Below, piece by piece: positions 27,729 to 37,222 of a stretch of DNA of 64,000 nucleotides; position 1 is the first letter of the stretch; every line of letters starts with the position of its first letter. A program made the position numbers and the translations under genes. This DNA comes from CAWEYO01 sp963813315 (GTDB lineage: Bacteria; Pseudomonadota; Alphaproteobacteria; Rhizobiales; Rhizobiaceae), in assembly GCA_963813315.1 (NCBI GenBank), contig CAWEYO010000020.1, positions 1 to 64,000 of the forward strand. The letters are read 5' to 3'. The notes under the pieces are model-generated. The model did no database searches. It saw only the letters and a list, made by a program, of their open reading frames with translations, and was not told the DNA's origin.

Positions 27729-29350
27729 ATGAAATGGACATACCGCGGGCGCCCCGGAATGATGGTGTTTCTCGCCGCATCCGCCTTCCTCGCCGGCAGC
27801 ATCGCCCAGTCTGCTGAAATCCCCCCGCAACTCATCACGCCGGACAAGGTTGAGTTGCGAATTGGCACGCTTGAGTTCAAGGATGGCGCACCAAGCGCAT
27901 ACACCCTCCATCGGGTGTATGACAACCTCGACTTCACGCACGCCTTCGAGGTGTTCGTGAACACGTTGCAAGGCGTCAGCATCGAGGCGATCCGACAAGG
28001 GCTGCACAGCGCCGGCGTGAAGGATAATGAGGTCATCGTCTTCTCGGAGCTGATGGACGCCAAATCCCTGTTTTTGACCGCCAACGCCGACACGGTCTAT
28101 GCCTTCGGGACGCTCGACCTGTCGAATGGGCCGATGGTCCTGGAAGTGCCGCCAAAGTTTCTCGGAGCCATCGACGACCACTGGTTCCGCTGGGTGATCG
28201 ACATCGGCGGGCCAGGGCCGGACAGGGGCGAAGGCGGCAAGTATCTGATCGTACCGCCGGATCATGAAGGCACTCTGCCGGAAGGTGGGTATCTACATTG
28301 CCCATGCCAAGACAAACATCGTCGTCTGGTTCGGGCGTGCCTTCATCGAGAACAAGAACGATCCAAAACCGGCCGCCGAGGCGATCCGGAAATTCACCAA
28401 GGTCTACCCGTACGAGCCTGGAGGCGTCGGCACGAGCATCGCCGAGTTCCTCGCCGGAAAGGCAATGCTTGGCAAGATCAACACGCCGCCGCCGACCGTG
28501 TTCCACGAGGGCTCGGGCAAGGTGATGAACACCGTTCCGCCGAACGACTTCACCTATTTTGAGATGCTGAATGAGGTCGTACAGCAGGAGCCGGCGACCT
28601 CGCTCGATCCCGAGCTCATGGGTCCGGTGGCTGCGATCGGCATCGTCAAAGGCAAGCCTTTCACGCCTGATGAGCGGATCATGAAGATCATGACCGAGGC
28701 CCTCGCCGTCGCGAACGCCACGTCGCGTAGCCTGTTCATGAATCCGCGCGACCCAAGCTGGTTCTATTATCCCGGACTCATCATGGTGGAACTACCTGTT
28801 CGTGACCGGCTACCAGTTTGAGACGCCGATCCCGGAGATTACGACGGGAGGGGTCAAACCATACCCGCCGACCGGCTACCGGACGTTGGATGCCCGCACG
28901 AACTTCTTCTATGGCATCACCGGCATTACGCCGGGAATGGCCATGCGCCTGCCCGGCATTGGCTCGCAGTACCTGCTGGCGTCACTGGACGCGGACAAGC
29001 AGTACCTTGACGGTGCCAAGACCTACAAGGTGACGCTGCCCAAGGGCATTCCCGAAGCGAACTTCTGGTCATTTACCGTCTACGACAACATGACCCGCTC
29101 GATGCTCGACACGCCGCAACGCTACCCTCGGGCGGGCAGCCAGAGCTATCCTTCACCTGCCGCCGAAGCAGACGCTGACGGCTCGACGACGGTCTATTTC
29201 GGCCCGACGCAGCCCGACGGGGTGAAGCGAGGCAACTGGATACAGACCATGCCCGGCAAAGGCTGGTTCCTGATCCTGCGCTTGTACAGCCCGCTCGAGC
29301 CTTTCTTTGCCAGGGAATGGCGCCCGAGCGAGATCGAGCTGGTCCGATGA
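27729..29350 (+). CDS. DUF1254/DUF1214 exported protein, two frameshifts
   Basis: One gene of about 540 codons, broken by an extra base near 28293 and another near 28777. It starts at ATG 27729 after AAAGGG, with a signal peptide ending near SIAQSAEIPPQ. DUF1254 includes LTANADTVYAFGTLDLSNGP and VPPKFLGAIDDHWFRWV. DUF1214 includes PEANFWSFTVYDNMTRSMLD, DGSTTVYFGPTQPDG and GWFLILRLYSPLEPFF. Removing the extra bases rejoins EGGYYIAHAK and WWNYLFVTGYQ exactly. The function of this envelope-associated family is not established. Confidence 0.85.
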
Positions 29351-29847
29351 GCGGAGCCGAATTGGCCGCCAGCGCCCACAGGGTTCCTTCGTCGTTGTCA
29401 TGCGCCTCCCCTGGCCCGGTGCGCTCCGCGCTGGCACCGTTTCACTTACGACGGCGCTTGCAACGCTGCGCGCAATGGCAAAAATCCGTCGGAAGGCGGA
29501 CCGTTGCCTAAGGATGCACCCAACGTCCGAGTAGGGTCAATTCTTCCGGTTCTCGGAAGGAAAGGTTGCGCAATAAGCCGGCTTTGCCCTTCTCTCATAA
29601 ACGGACCTTCGTTCTCGTCGGTCGCGCAGGACTTATCGCGTGCGGTGTGCCTAGCGGCCTATCGATACGTGAACGGCCTGGACCGTCGTCGCCGTCTTCA
29701 CGGGTTAACCTAGTGTGGTATCAGGCCGGATGACAGTGGGCATGGAAATTGATCCTGTCGACGCACGGATCATAATACTGAACCTACACGGTTCGGAAGC
29801 GTCGCAAGCGCTTGGATATCGGTTCGCCGGTCAATACCCAAGCTCCT
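29351..29847. other. Intergenic, no gene recognised
   Basis: Nearly 500 bp without a credible coding frame, repeat or terminator that I can recognise. Confidence 0.5.
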
Positions 29848-30087
29848 CTACGTTTGCCGACGTGATGCCCGCTTCTTTGCAGGTTCGGTGGGCATCGAGG
29901 CTTCTGCGGCGCGCTCTGCCTCGGCTTTGGCGAGTCGCAGCTCTCGCAGTCTGGCTGTCTTCGTGGCTCTCAGTTTCGCCTCGGTCTGGTACTCAATCGT
30001 CGCCTTGGCCCGATCCGCGGTTTTCTTCTGGGTCTCCAGAAATCGCGATTCGGCCTTTTCCATAATATTTTGTCTGCTTTCGGCCAC
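29848..30087 (-). CDS. Small coiled-coil protein
   Basis: A 79-residue, highly charged helical protein starting at GTG 30085-30087, seven bases after AAGGAGC. It begins VAESRQNIMEKAESRFLET and continues with Lys/Arg/Glu heptads to the end. The open frame extends upstream, but this GTG has the only good ribosome site. I recognise the style of small abundant rhizobial proteins but no named family. It is divergent from groESL across an AT-rich gap, so a stress link is possible but unproven. Confidence 0.6.
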   Translation of the reverse strand: MAESRQNIMEKAESRFLETQKKTADRAKATIEYQTEAKLRATKTARLRELRLAKAEAERAAEASMPTEPAKKRASRRQT

Positions 30088-30225
30088 GAAACGTGCTCCT
30101 TGCCCTTTCGGCGTCAAATAAACTGATACAAAGTCGTAAATTATGACTTTTAACGCGAAACTCAATTTTTCGGCGTCTCCAATATTCGATAAGGGTTTTA
30201 ATCACAATCACACAATATCACATAT

Positions 30226-30253
30226 TTGAATATTTTTTTCGCAGAGATAAATA
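30226..30253 (+). promoter_or_regulatory. Candidate groES promoter
   Basis: TTGAAT at 30226-30231 and TAAATA at 30248-30253, with a 16-bp spacer, lie directly before the CIRCE element in an AT-rich stretch unlike the surrounding DNA. Transcription would start at or in CIRCE, as usual for HrcA-controlled groESL. Confidence 0.6.
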
Positions 30254-30257
30254 TTTT

Positions 30258-30284
30258 TTAGCACTCCTATCATCTGAGTGCCAA
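30258..30284. promoter_or_regulatory. CIRCE element (HrcA operator)
   Basis: Left arm TTAGCACTC and right arm GAGTGCCAA are separated by exactly nine bases, matching the CIRCE consensus with one mismatch in the right arm. HrcA binds CIRCE and represses groESL until heat shock. hrcA itself is not in the window. Confidence 0.95.
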
Positions 30285-30339
30285 TGGGCGTACACATGTG
30301 GCGTGGCCGCCCTATGCGCCGGCTATAGAAAGAACCCCA

Positions 30340-30654
30340 ATGAAATTCCGGCCACTACACGACCGCGTCGTCATCCGACGTGCCGAAGGCGATGTGAAAT
30401 CCAAGGGCGGGATCATCATTCCCGACACTGCGAAGGAAAAGCCGCAGGAGGGCGAAGTGATCGCCGTCGGACCAGGCTCCCGCGACGAAAGCGGCCAGCT
30501 GATCCCGCTCGACGTCAAGGCCGGCGACGCCGTGCTGTTCGGCAAATGGTCAGGCACCGAAGTCACGATCGACGGCGAGGATCTCCTCATCGTGAAGGAG
30601 GCCGACATCATGGGCATCATCGAGAAGATTGTAGCGGCCAAGAAAGCCGCCTGA
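30340..30654 (+). CDS. groES: Co-chaperonin GroES
   Basis: 104 residues, starting MKFRPLHDRVVIRRAEGD at ATG 30340; the mobile loop region SKGGIIIPDTAKEKPQEG and the C-terminal ADIMGIIEK are typical. It caps GroEL during folding. The longer open frame upstream overlaps the CIRCE leader and is not coding. groEL follows after 49 bp in the same operon. Confidence 0.97.
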   Translation: MKFRPLHDRVVIRRAEGDVKSKGGIIIPDTAKEKPQEGEVIAVGPGSRDESGQLIPLDVKAGDAVLFGKWSGTEVTIDGEDLLIVKEADIMGIIEKIVAAKKAA

Positions 30655-30703
30655 CCGGCGATTTGGCCCCGAAATCATCAAGACCGAACTGGAAGAAAAG
30701 ATC

Positions 30704-32338
<1,635 letters not shown>

Positions 32339-32422
32339 CCCGCATTTTCTCACACAGTGCATGAACAAGCGGCTGCCGGAAGGTCGCCGGACCAGAACAA
32401 CAACCGACAAGGAGTGAGTTTC

Positions 32423-32815
32423 ATGGCCATGCAGAACACCACCAAGCAATCGTTTGCCCGGCGCTTTGAAGACTACCAACCAACCAAATCCATGCTCGCC
32501 TGGGCATGCGTTGCGACCGCGGTCGCCACGATGATCGTCGGATTCAGCTGGGGCGGATGGGTCACGGGCGGCACATCCCAAACGATGGCGACGACAGCAG
32601 GCGACGCGGCGCGCGCAGAACTGGCGTCGGTCATCTGCGTCGAGCGGTTCAAGGCCGCACCAGATTCGGCCGCCAAGCTCGTCGAGTTCAAGGCTATCAC
32701 GGACAGCTACAAGAAGCGGCAATTCGTCGAGACCGGCGGCTGGGCGACCATGCCGGGGCAGAAGTCTTCGGATCGGCTTGCCGCGGAAGGCTGCGCGGTC
32801 GCACTCGCAACTTGA
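32423..32815 (+). CDS. Hypothetical single-pass membrane protein
   Basis: A 130-residue product starting MAMQNTTKQSFARRFEDYQP at ATG 32423, with AAGGAG upstream. One transmembrane helix (ACVATAVATMIVGFSWGGWV) is followed by a periplasmic part with two cysteines, in VICVERFKAAPDS and AAEGCAVALAT, possibly forming a disulfide. No family named with confidence. 84 bp after groEL on the same strand, so it could be read through from the chaperonin operon. Confidence 0.7.
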   Translation: MAMQNTTKQSFARRFEDYQPTKSMLAWACVATAVATMIVGFSWGGWVTGGTSQTMATTAGDAARAELASVICVERFKAAPDSAAKLVEFKAITDSYKKRQFVETGGWATMPGQKSSDRLAAEGCAVALAT

Positions 32816-32895
32816 GATTCGTGGGAGAAGTCAGACATACGCCAGGCTTGTTTCCCGGCGCGCTTTCCGATCTTTCAGAGCAAGGAGCCTGACGA

Positions 32896-33063
32896 ATGAT
32901 TACCTTCGAACCGAAAACCGATGTGGCGCCTGCACTCGAAGAGACTGAGGAAAACCGTTTCGAGCGCATTCGCAAGGCTGCGGCGGAAAGGCACCGCAAA
33001 TCGGACACCGACGGCACACGCCGCCGCGCCCGGCAGAGCGCCGAGGACAACCGGCTTATCTGA
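32896..33063 (+). CDS. Small basic/acidic protein, 55 residues
   Basis: ATG 32896 lies eight bases after AAGGAG and opens a 55-codon frame to TGA 33063. The product starts MITFEPKTDVAPALEETEE and ends ARQSAEDNRLI, is very hydrophilic and has no cysteine. The strong ribosome site and codon usage support it. Function unknown; it lies between a membrane protein and a secreted repeat protein on the same strand. Confidence 0.5.
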   Translation: MITFEPKTDVAPALEETEENRFERIRKAAAERHRKSDTDGTRRRARQSAEDNRLI

Positions 33064-33147
33064 CGGCGCGATCTCGGGCCGTCTCCACCGAGAAACCTGG
33101 GGGCGAGCAGGCAATCTTTACTCGGAGAGTTTCGGGAGGGAGTTGCA

Positions 33148-33936
33148 ATGATCAGTTCGTGCGATCCCGTCTTACGAATGATGTTGCGGGCAGCGATCCT
33201 GCTTGGCCTGTGCGCAGTCATGCCGGGGATTGCGCTTGCTCAAAGTGAGCCAAGTGCAGTTCCTTCCAACGCGCACGCGCAAAATTACGGCAAGGGCTGG
33301 GAATGCGACCAAGGGTATAGGGAAGCTGACGGCACATGTGCAGCAGTTGTCGTGCCGGACAACGCCCATGCGACCAACGAAACGTATGGGCGCGGATGGG
33401 AATGCAATTTTGGCCGTCGCATGGTTGATGAAACATGTGTTCCCGTGCAGATGCCGGCCAATGGGTATCTGACGGATTCCGATTATGGCACCGGTTGGAA
33501 ATGCGAGCGCGGGTATCGCGAGACCGAGACCGAGTGCATCGCAATCGACGTTCCCGAAAATGGATATCTGACCGACGTGTCCTACGCGTCGGGTTGGGCC
33601 TGTGATCGTGGCTTTCGCCCCGAAGACAGCCGATGCAAGGCCATCATAGTGCCCGCCAATGCCTACCTGACAAACTTCGGCTATGGCGATGGCTGGGCGT
33701 GCGAGCGGGGATACCAGGCGGTTGGAGAAGCCTGTGTGGCGATCGCGGTGCCAACGAACGGCCATTTGACTGACATGCCTGGCCCGGGATGGGAATGCGA
33801 TCGCGGCTATAGTGTGAGCGAGGGGGCATGCCAGAAGCTGCTCGTTCCTGACAATGCTCATATCGGCTTTGAGGCGAACGGCTGGGTGTGCAACAGGCCA
33901 TTTCGCAGGGTCAACAACGCCTGCTCCCGAGACTAG
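33148..33936 (+). CDS. Secreted cysteine-repeat protein
   Basis: 262 residues with a signal peptide (AAILLGLCAVMPGIALAQS). The mature part is seven tandem repeats of 30-33 residues, consensus VPxNxYLTxxxYGxGWxCxRGY followed by a second Cys about ten residues later and a hydrophobic AI/VV. Each repeat has two cysteines, presumably one disulfide each; the last repeat lacks the 'GY'. GGGAGG lies about 8 bp before the ATG. The compact repeats suggest a rod-like secreted or surface protein. I know similar motif arrays in rhizobial hypothetical proteins but no established function. Confidence 0.8.
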   Translation: MISSCDPVLRMMLRAAILLGLCAVMPGIALAQSEPSAVPSNAHAQNYGKGWECDQGYREADGTCAAVVVPDNAHATNETYGRGWECNFGRRMVDETCVPVQMPANGYLTDSDYGTGWKCERGYRETETECIAIDVPENGYLTDVSYASGWACDRGFRPEDSRCKAIIVPANAYLTNFGYGDGWACERGYQAVGEACVAIAVPTNGHLTDMPGPGWECDRGYSVSEGACQKLLVPDNAHIGFEANGWVCNRPFRRVNNACSRD

Positions 33937-34006
33937 CAGTTGCAGATTTCAGGATGCGCAGGGCAGGTCGCACAGGTGATCGGCGTCCACAGGCAGGAAT
34001 AATCAA

Positions 34007-34210
34007 ATGGCCGCTTCCTTCGGATTCCACGAATTTGCATTCCATCTTGGTGAATTGGTCCTCATAGCGGCAACCGGCAAAGCTGGCACGATCGTCGCCC
34101 TTGCCGAAAACCCTCACGAGGAAGCAGATTCCTTTTTGGTACGGACGTCACCAGCCAGTCAGGAATGGTGCAACGGAAACCTTCTCAGGCGACGTGTTTT
34201 TGATGTCTGA
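34007..34210 (+). CDS. Small hypothetical protein
   Basis: 67 residues, starting MAASFGFHEFAFHLGELVLI with AGGAA upstream. The pattern F-H-L-G-E-L-V ... G-K-A-G-T-I-V-A-L-A-E ... E-E-A-D-S-F-L-V-R, followed by Q-E-W-C-N-G-N-L-L, resembles small KOW/SH3-like phage and rhizobial proteins that begin 'F-x-L-G-x-L-V'. No function. The end may be disturbed by a shift, as the C-terminus is short. Confidence 0.4.
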   Translation: MAASFGFHEFAFHLGELVLIAATGKAGTIVALAENPHEEADSFLVRTSPASQEWCNGNLLRRRVFDV

Positions 34211-34437
34211 GACATGCAGTCGCCAGGGGAGGGACCATAGTCGTTGCCGCGCCTACAGTTGCAGGTGACGCTGGTCCCACTTCGAGTGGGAGATCCGCCA
34301 TCCGTCGTGACTGTGCAGCCCGTCAACGCCGCAACGTATGATCGGATGCGGCGCTGACCTTGCAGCGGTTTACAAAGTCAGCGGCACGCGTCGACGACCG
34401 ATCACGTTTTTCAACGGCTTTTCGGCCAAGGGCTCGG
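34211..34437. other. Intergenic, no gene recognised
   Basis: Part of a gene-poor stretch (33.9-35.1 kb) with only small or broken frames; nothing convincing in this interval. Confidence 0.5.
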
Positions 34438-34614
34438 TCACAGCAGTCTGTTTTCTTCCTGGACCTGACGCAGACGGCGAAGGGTCCCGTCGCTGTCCGC
34501 CTTCCGTCGCCTTTTAACTGCAGCGTTTTCGTCGACGCGTTGCTGATCAACAAATGCCTTCGGCAGAACTGTCTCCGGTTTTGCCGGCAGACGTCTTCTC
34601 CAAAAAAGTCGCAT
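34438..34614 (-). CDS. Small arginine-rich protein, 58 residues
   Basis: ATG 34612-34614 follows GAAAGGAA by six to eight bases and opens a 58-codon frame. The product starts MRLFWRRRLPAKPETVLPK and is strongly basic, ending LRQVQEENRLL. The ribosome site is the main support. Family and function unknown. Confidence 0.35.
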   Translation of the reverse strand: MRLFWRRRLPAKPETVLPKAFVDQQRVDENAAVKRRRKADSDGTLRRLRQVQEENRLL

Positions 34615-34919
34615 AATCGTTCCTTTCTCCAAGGCAGCGCCGGATAGGTTCGGGATCGAAAACATCCAACGGCACGGCGGCCTGGATCTGGTTTTGGTCG
34701 CTCGCAACCGCGAATGAGCCTGGCATTGGCCGAGAGTTCGTGCAGCAGAAGCACGAAGGCCGAATAGGAGGCTGAGACCAAAGGACGCCGGACCAAGTAG
34801 TCAAAGCTCAAAGAACTCTGGCTGCGAAGGCGGCGGATACCGCCGCCGCCGATACTGTCAAATCAGGATGTCCCTGTGCTCCGCGCCAAACGAGCCAGGC
34901 CTGCTTGCCTAACGTCAGC

Positions 34920-35089
34920 CAACCGCCTCTCGAAAGACCTCGCTGCCGCGGTCATCAAGAATCCTGACGGCGTAGGGCTACTGCGGCATGTCGAGCGTGC
35001 GAAACAATGATCTCGCCAGCCCAATCGGGAGTGGATTGCGCGCAAGTGACCGCTCGCGAACACGGTAGAATTTCAATGAGAACTTTCAT
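34920..35089 (-). pseudogene. Remnant of small DUF6894-like protein
   Basis: One frame reads TPDWAGEIIVSHARHAAVAL and stops; another nearby reads PYAVRILDDRGSEVFREAVG. The second piece resembles the C-terminus of short rhizobial DUF6894-type proteins. Either a broken gene or one frameshifted by error. Low confidence. Confidence 0.25.
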
Positions 35090-35128
35090 CCCGTGCTGGG
35101 GTCGGACAGTACAATTGCGTGCAGCTCC

Positions 35129-35269
35129 TTAGCCCTTCGGCTTTCTCGGGGCATTGCGGTCCTCAGCCTGCCTGAGTTGCGATCCGAAAGTCGTGACCGG
35201 CTTCGCGGGCACCTTCTCTTTCTTCAGCTTTCGGGGCTCCCGATTGCTGCGCTGTTGACCTTTGGCCAT
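35129..35269 (-). CDS. Small lysine-rich protein, 46 residues
   Basis: The frame starts MAKGQQRSNREPRKLKKEK at ATG 35267-35269, with a strong AGGAGGAG six to seven bases upstream, and ends at TAA 35129-35131. Very short, very basic proteins starting MAKGQQRSN are common in Rhizobiales in my memory. Function unknown; high positive charge would allow nucleic-acid or ribosome binding. It is 12 bp downstream of the next small gene on the same strand. Confidence 0.65.
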   Translation of the reverse strand: MAKGQQRSNREPRKLKKEKVPAKPVTTFGSQLRQAEDRNAPRKPKG

Positions 35270-35281
35270 CCTGATCTCCTC

Positions 35282-35512
35282 CTACTGCGGGACAATGCCG
35301 CCCTGAAGCGGTGACTCGATCTCTTCGAGACTGTCCTCCGTTGCTACCCGCTCATGACGCTCGTCATCGTTGCGAATGCGGTATTGAGGCGAATTGTCCT
35401 TGGCCGGCAGGGTTCCGGTGATGCGGTAGGTTTCCGCCGTTGTGGGGGACATGCCGAACCTGTTTTTCAGGCAGACCGACTGGCCAATTGCAAAGCGATG
35501 AGCGGCTGCCAT
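35282..35512 (-). CDS. Small conserved hypothetical protein
   Basis: 76 residues from ATG 35510-35512 (MAAAHRFAIGQSVCL), preceded by AGGA about nine bases away; an ATG eight codons earlier has no ribosome site. The pattern H-R-F-x-I-G-Q-x-V ... Y-R-I-T-G-T-L-P ... P-Q-Y-R-I-R-N-D-D-E-R-H-E-R-V is a small SH3-like family widespread in Rhizobiales, without known role. It probably forms an operon with the 46-residue gene. Confidence 0.7.
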   Translation of the reverse strand: MAAAHRFAIGQSVCLKNRFGMSPTTAETYRITGTLPAKDNSPQYRIRNDDERHERVATEDSLEEIESPLQGGIVPQ

Positions 35513-35548
35513 GTTGATTTTTCCTGCGGCCGCCATGTGTGGCCGCTA

Positions 35549-35812
35549 TTACCCTGTTACGTGATCCTGCCGCACTGCAGCTTCGAGTTCGGAATGGTCG
35601 ATCGCGACCAGCTGACTTGTCCTGCTGTTTGACGATATGGCAGGCAGATGAATGAAGGTCGCAACACGCCGATAGGCCAGCCAGGAAATTCCGTCGATCA
35701 GTTCCTCGTCTTCGTCGATCGCATAATCGCCCGGTGGTTGAATCTCGTTCACGCCCCTCAGCGCAAAGGGCGCTGAGAAGTTTACGGTGTAGTGCTTGGT
35801 GCGCGTCGACAA
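35549..35812 (-). CDS. Small conserved hypothetical protein
   Basis: 87 residues, starting MSTRTKHYTVNFSAPFALRG, then VNEIQPPGDYAIDEDEELID and SWLAYRRVATFIHLPA. This is a common rhizobial small protein pattern (N-F-x-x-P-F-x-L-x-G-V ... P-P-G-x-Y ... E-E-x-I). Cytoplasmic, no signal peptide, no known function. Co-directional with the two small genes downstream and with the cold-shock gene upstream. Confidence 0.7.
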   Translation of the reverse strand: MSTRTKHYTVNFSAPFALRGVNEIQPPGDYAIDEDEELIDGISWLAYRRVATFIHLPAISSNSRTSQLVAIDHSELEAAVRQDHVTG

Positions 35813-35933
35813 GAGCTTGCCCTCAAGAGGAAAAACAAAAGCGGGATTGCCCTGCCTTCATTTGACTTTCGCCGGACCCGCCGAGATGGGAGCTGCCAGT
35901 ACATCCGTGGTCAGCTCCATCGGTCCGGTCAGA

Positions 35934-36140
35934 TCACAGCAGCTGAAGGTTCGCCGCTGAACTACGGCCTTTGGTATCCTGCTCGAGATCGAACTGTAGC
36001 TTCTGGCCTTCAACGAGACCGCCGAGGCCGGCCCGGTCGAGCGCGCTGATGTGGACAAAGACGTCCTTGCCGCCATCGGCCGGCTCGATGAAGCCGAAAC
36101 CTTTCTGGCCGTTGTAGAATTTCACTGTTCCTGTGTTCAT
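35934..36140 (-). CDS. Cold-shock domain protein (CspA family)
   Basis: 68 residues, a single OB-fold with RNP1 KGFGFIEP and RNP2 VFVHISAL, starting MNTGTVKFYNGQ at ATG 36138-36140. Binds single-stranded RNA or DNA and melts structure. The open frame extends nine codons upstream, but the family start is here. The leader at 36141-36300 may be a long CspA-type leader; its folding was not assessed. Confidence 0.93.
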   Translation of the reverse strand: MNTGTVKFYNGQKGFGFIEPADGGKDVFVHISALDRAGLGGLVEGQKLQFDLEQDTKGRSSAANLQLL

Positions 36141-37222
36141 CGGAGTGTCCTTAAAAGCGAGCAATCGCGCAGCAGTGTGTCCTGCCGCGCCTCAAGTCAT
36201 CGAATCTGGAACGGGGATGGCGGGTCGAGAGCCTCTGACGCCGCGAAAGCCAAACTTGGCCCAAACAAACGATAAGAACCATTGCGCGTTAATTGAGGTT
36301 TTATTGAGATTGCAACCCGAACGAACGCTTTTCGGAGCACCATTTTATCCTATGAAGGTGTTCCGTTGGGTCAATTCGTGGCAAAGATCGACGGCTGGGT
36401 ATCGCCGCATCTTTGCCAGTGGCGGGTGTCGGCTCACGATCCGGTCGGTCGACACTTGAAAATCCGTTCTGAAGAGCGGTCATTGACGGCGAACAGCTTG
36501 TTATTCGCTGGCGGCCGCGATGCGCCGAATTCCAGTCAAACGGGCAGATGTCAGGCCGCATCCGCACGGCTGACTAAGAAGGGTCGCTCCGTCGCCGTTA
36601 GCCAAGCTGGACGAGTTTGTTTGCCTTGGCCGTCCAGGCTGATGCCGGGTCGGAGAGCGAGACTAAAATGGGTCTTTCGAACCACTTCAACCTCTTCTGC
36701 TTCATCGAGCGCGTCAAGATATCACGCACCGCACGCGACGGGCTCTCAAGCGAACTCCAGTCGATCACCTACGGAGCGCGGCCATGATAACGGCTTGCTA
36801 CCACTCGACGACGTCGCGTCGACCGCGAACCGTCGCACCTTGACCAGCATCAGCGAGGAGATCGGCAACGACACGCTCGAACACTGTCGGAGGAGATCGC
36901 TGACGCGGAACTCGCCATGCCGTGTATTTTGAGACGCTGAACGATCGGGGACATCGTACTGAAAAGGGATCGGCAAAACCATCGATACGCCTAGGTTCAT
37001 TGCGACCTCTTCGCACAGACGCCGCTCCGATCGAAGCAGTAACGAATAGACGCGGTCTGGGTCCATGGGCGTTCTGGATCGATTGAGAGCCGTCCGGTAT
37101 GGCTGTCGGAGACGCCAATTGGCGGAAGGAAGGTCCGAGGAGCGCCCATGAACTGCCATTGCGTTGTAAGCTCACCAGGCACCACGTTCGGTCGAACTAA
37201 GGGACTGTTTCGAAATTGGTTG
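36141..37222. other. Long region without recognised gene
   Basis: Over 1 kb between the csp gene and the cyclase holds only unsupported open frames on both strands. A short plus-strand frame at 36668-36787 begins MGLSNHFNLFCFIERVKISR but has no family match I recognise. Possibly decayed sequence. Confidence 0.5.

Noticed and set aside
33148..33936. The repeated DNA of the cysteine-repeat gene as a CRISPR array.
   Set aside because: Repeats are divergent, in frame and coding; there are no constant repeats with unique spacers anywhere in the window.
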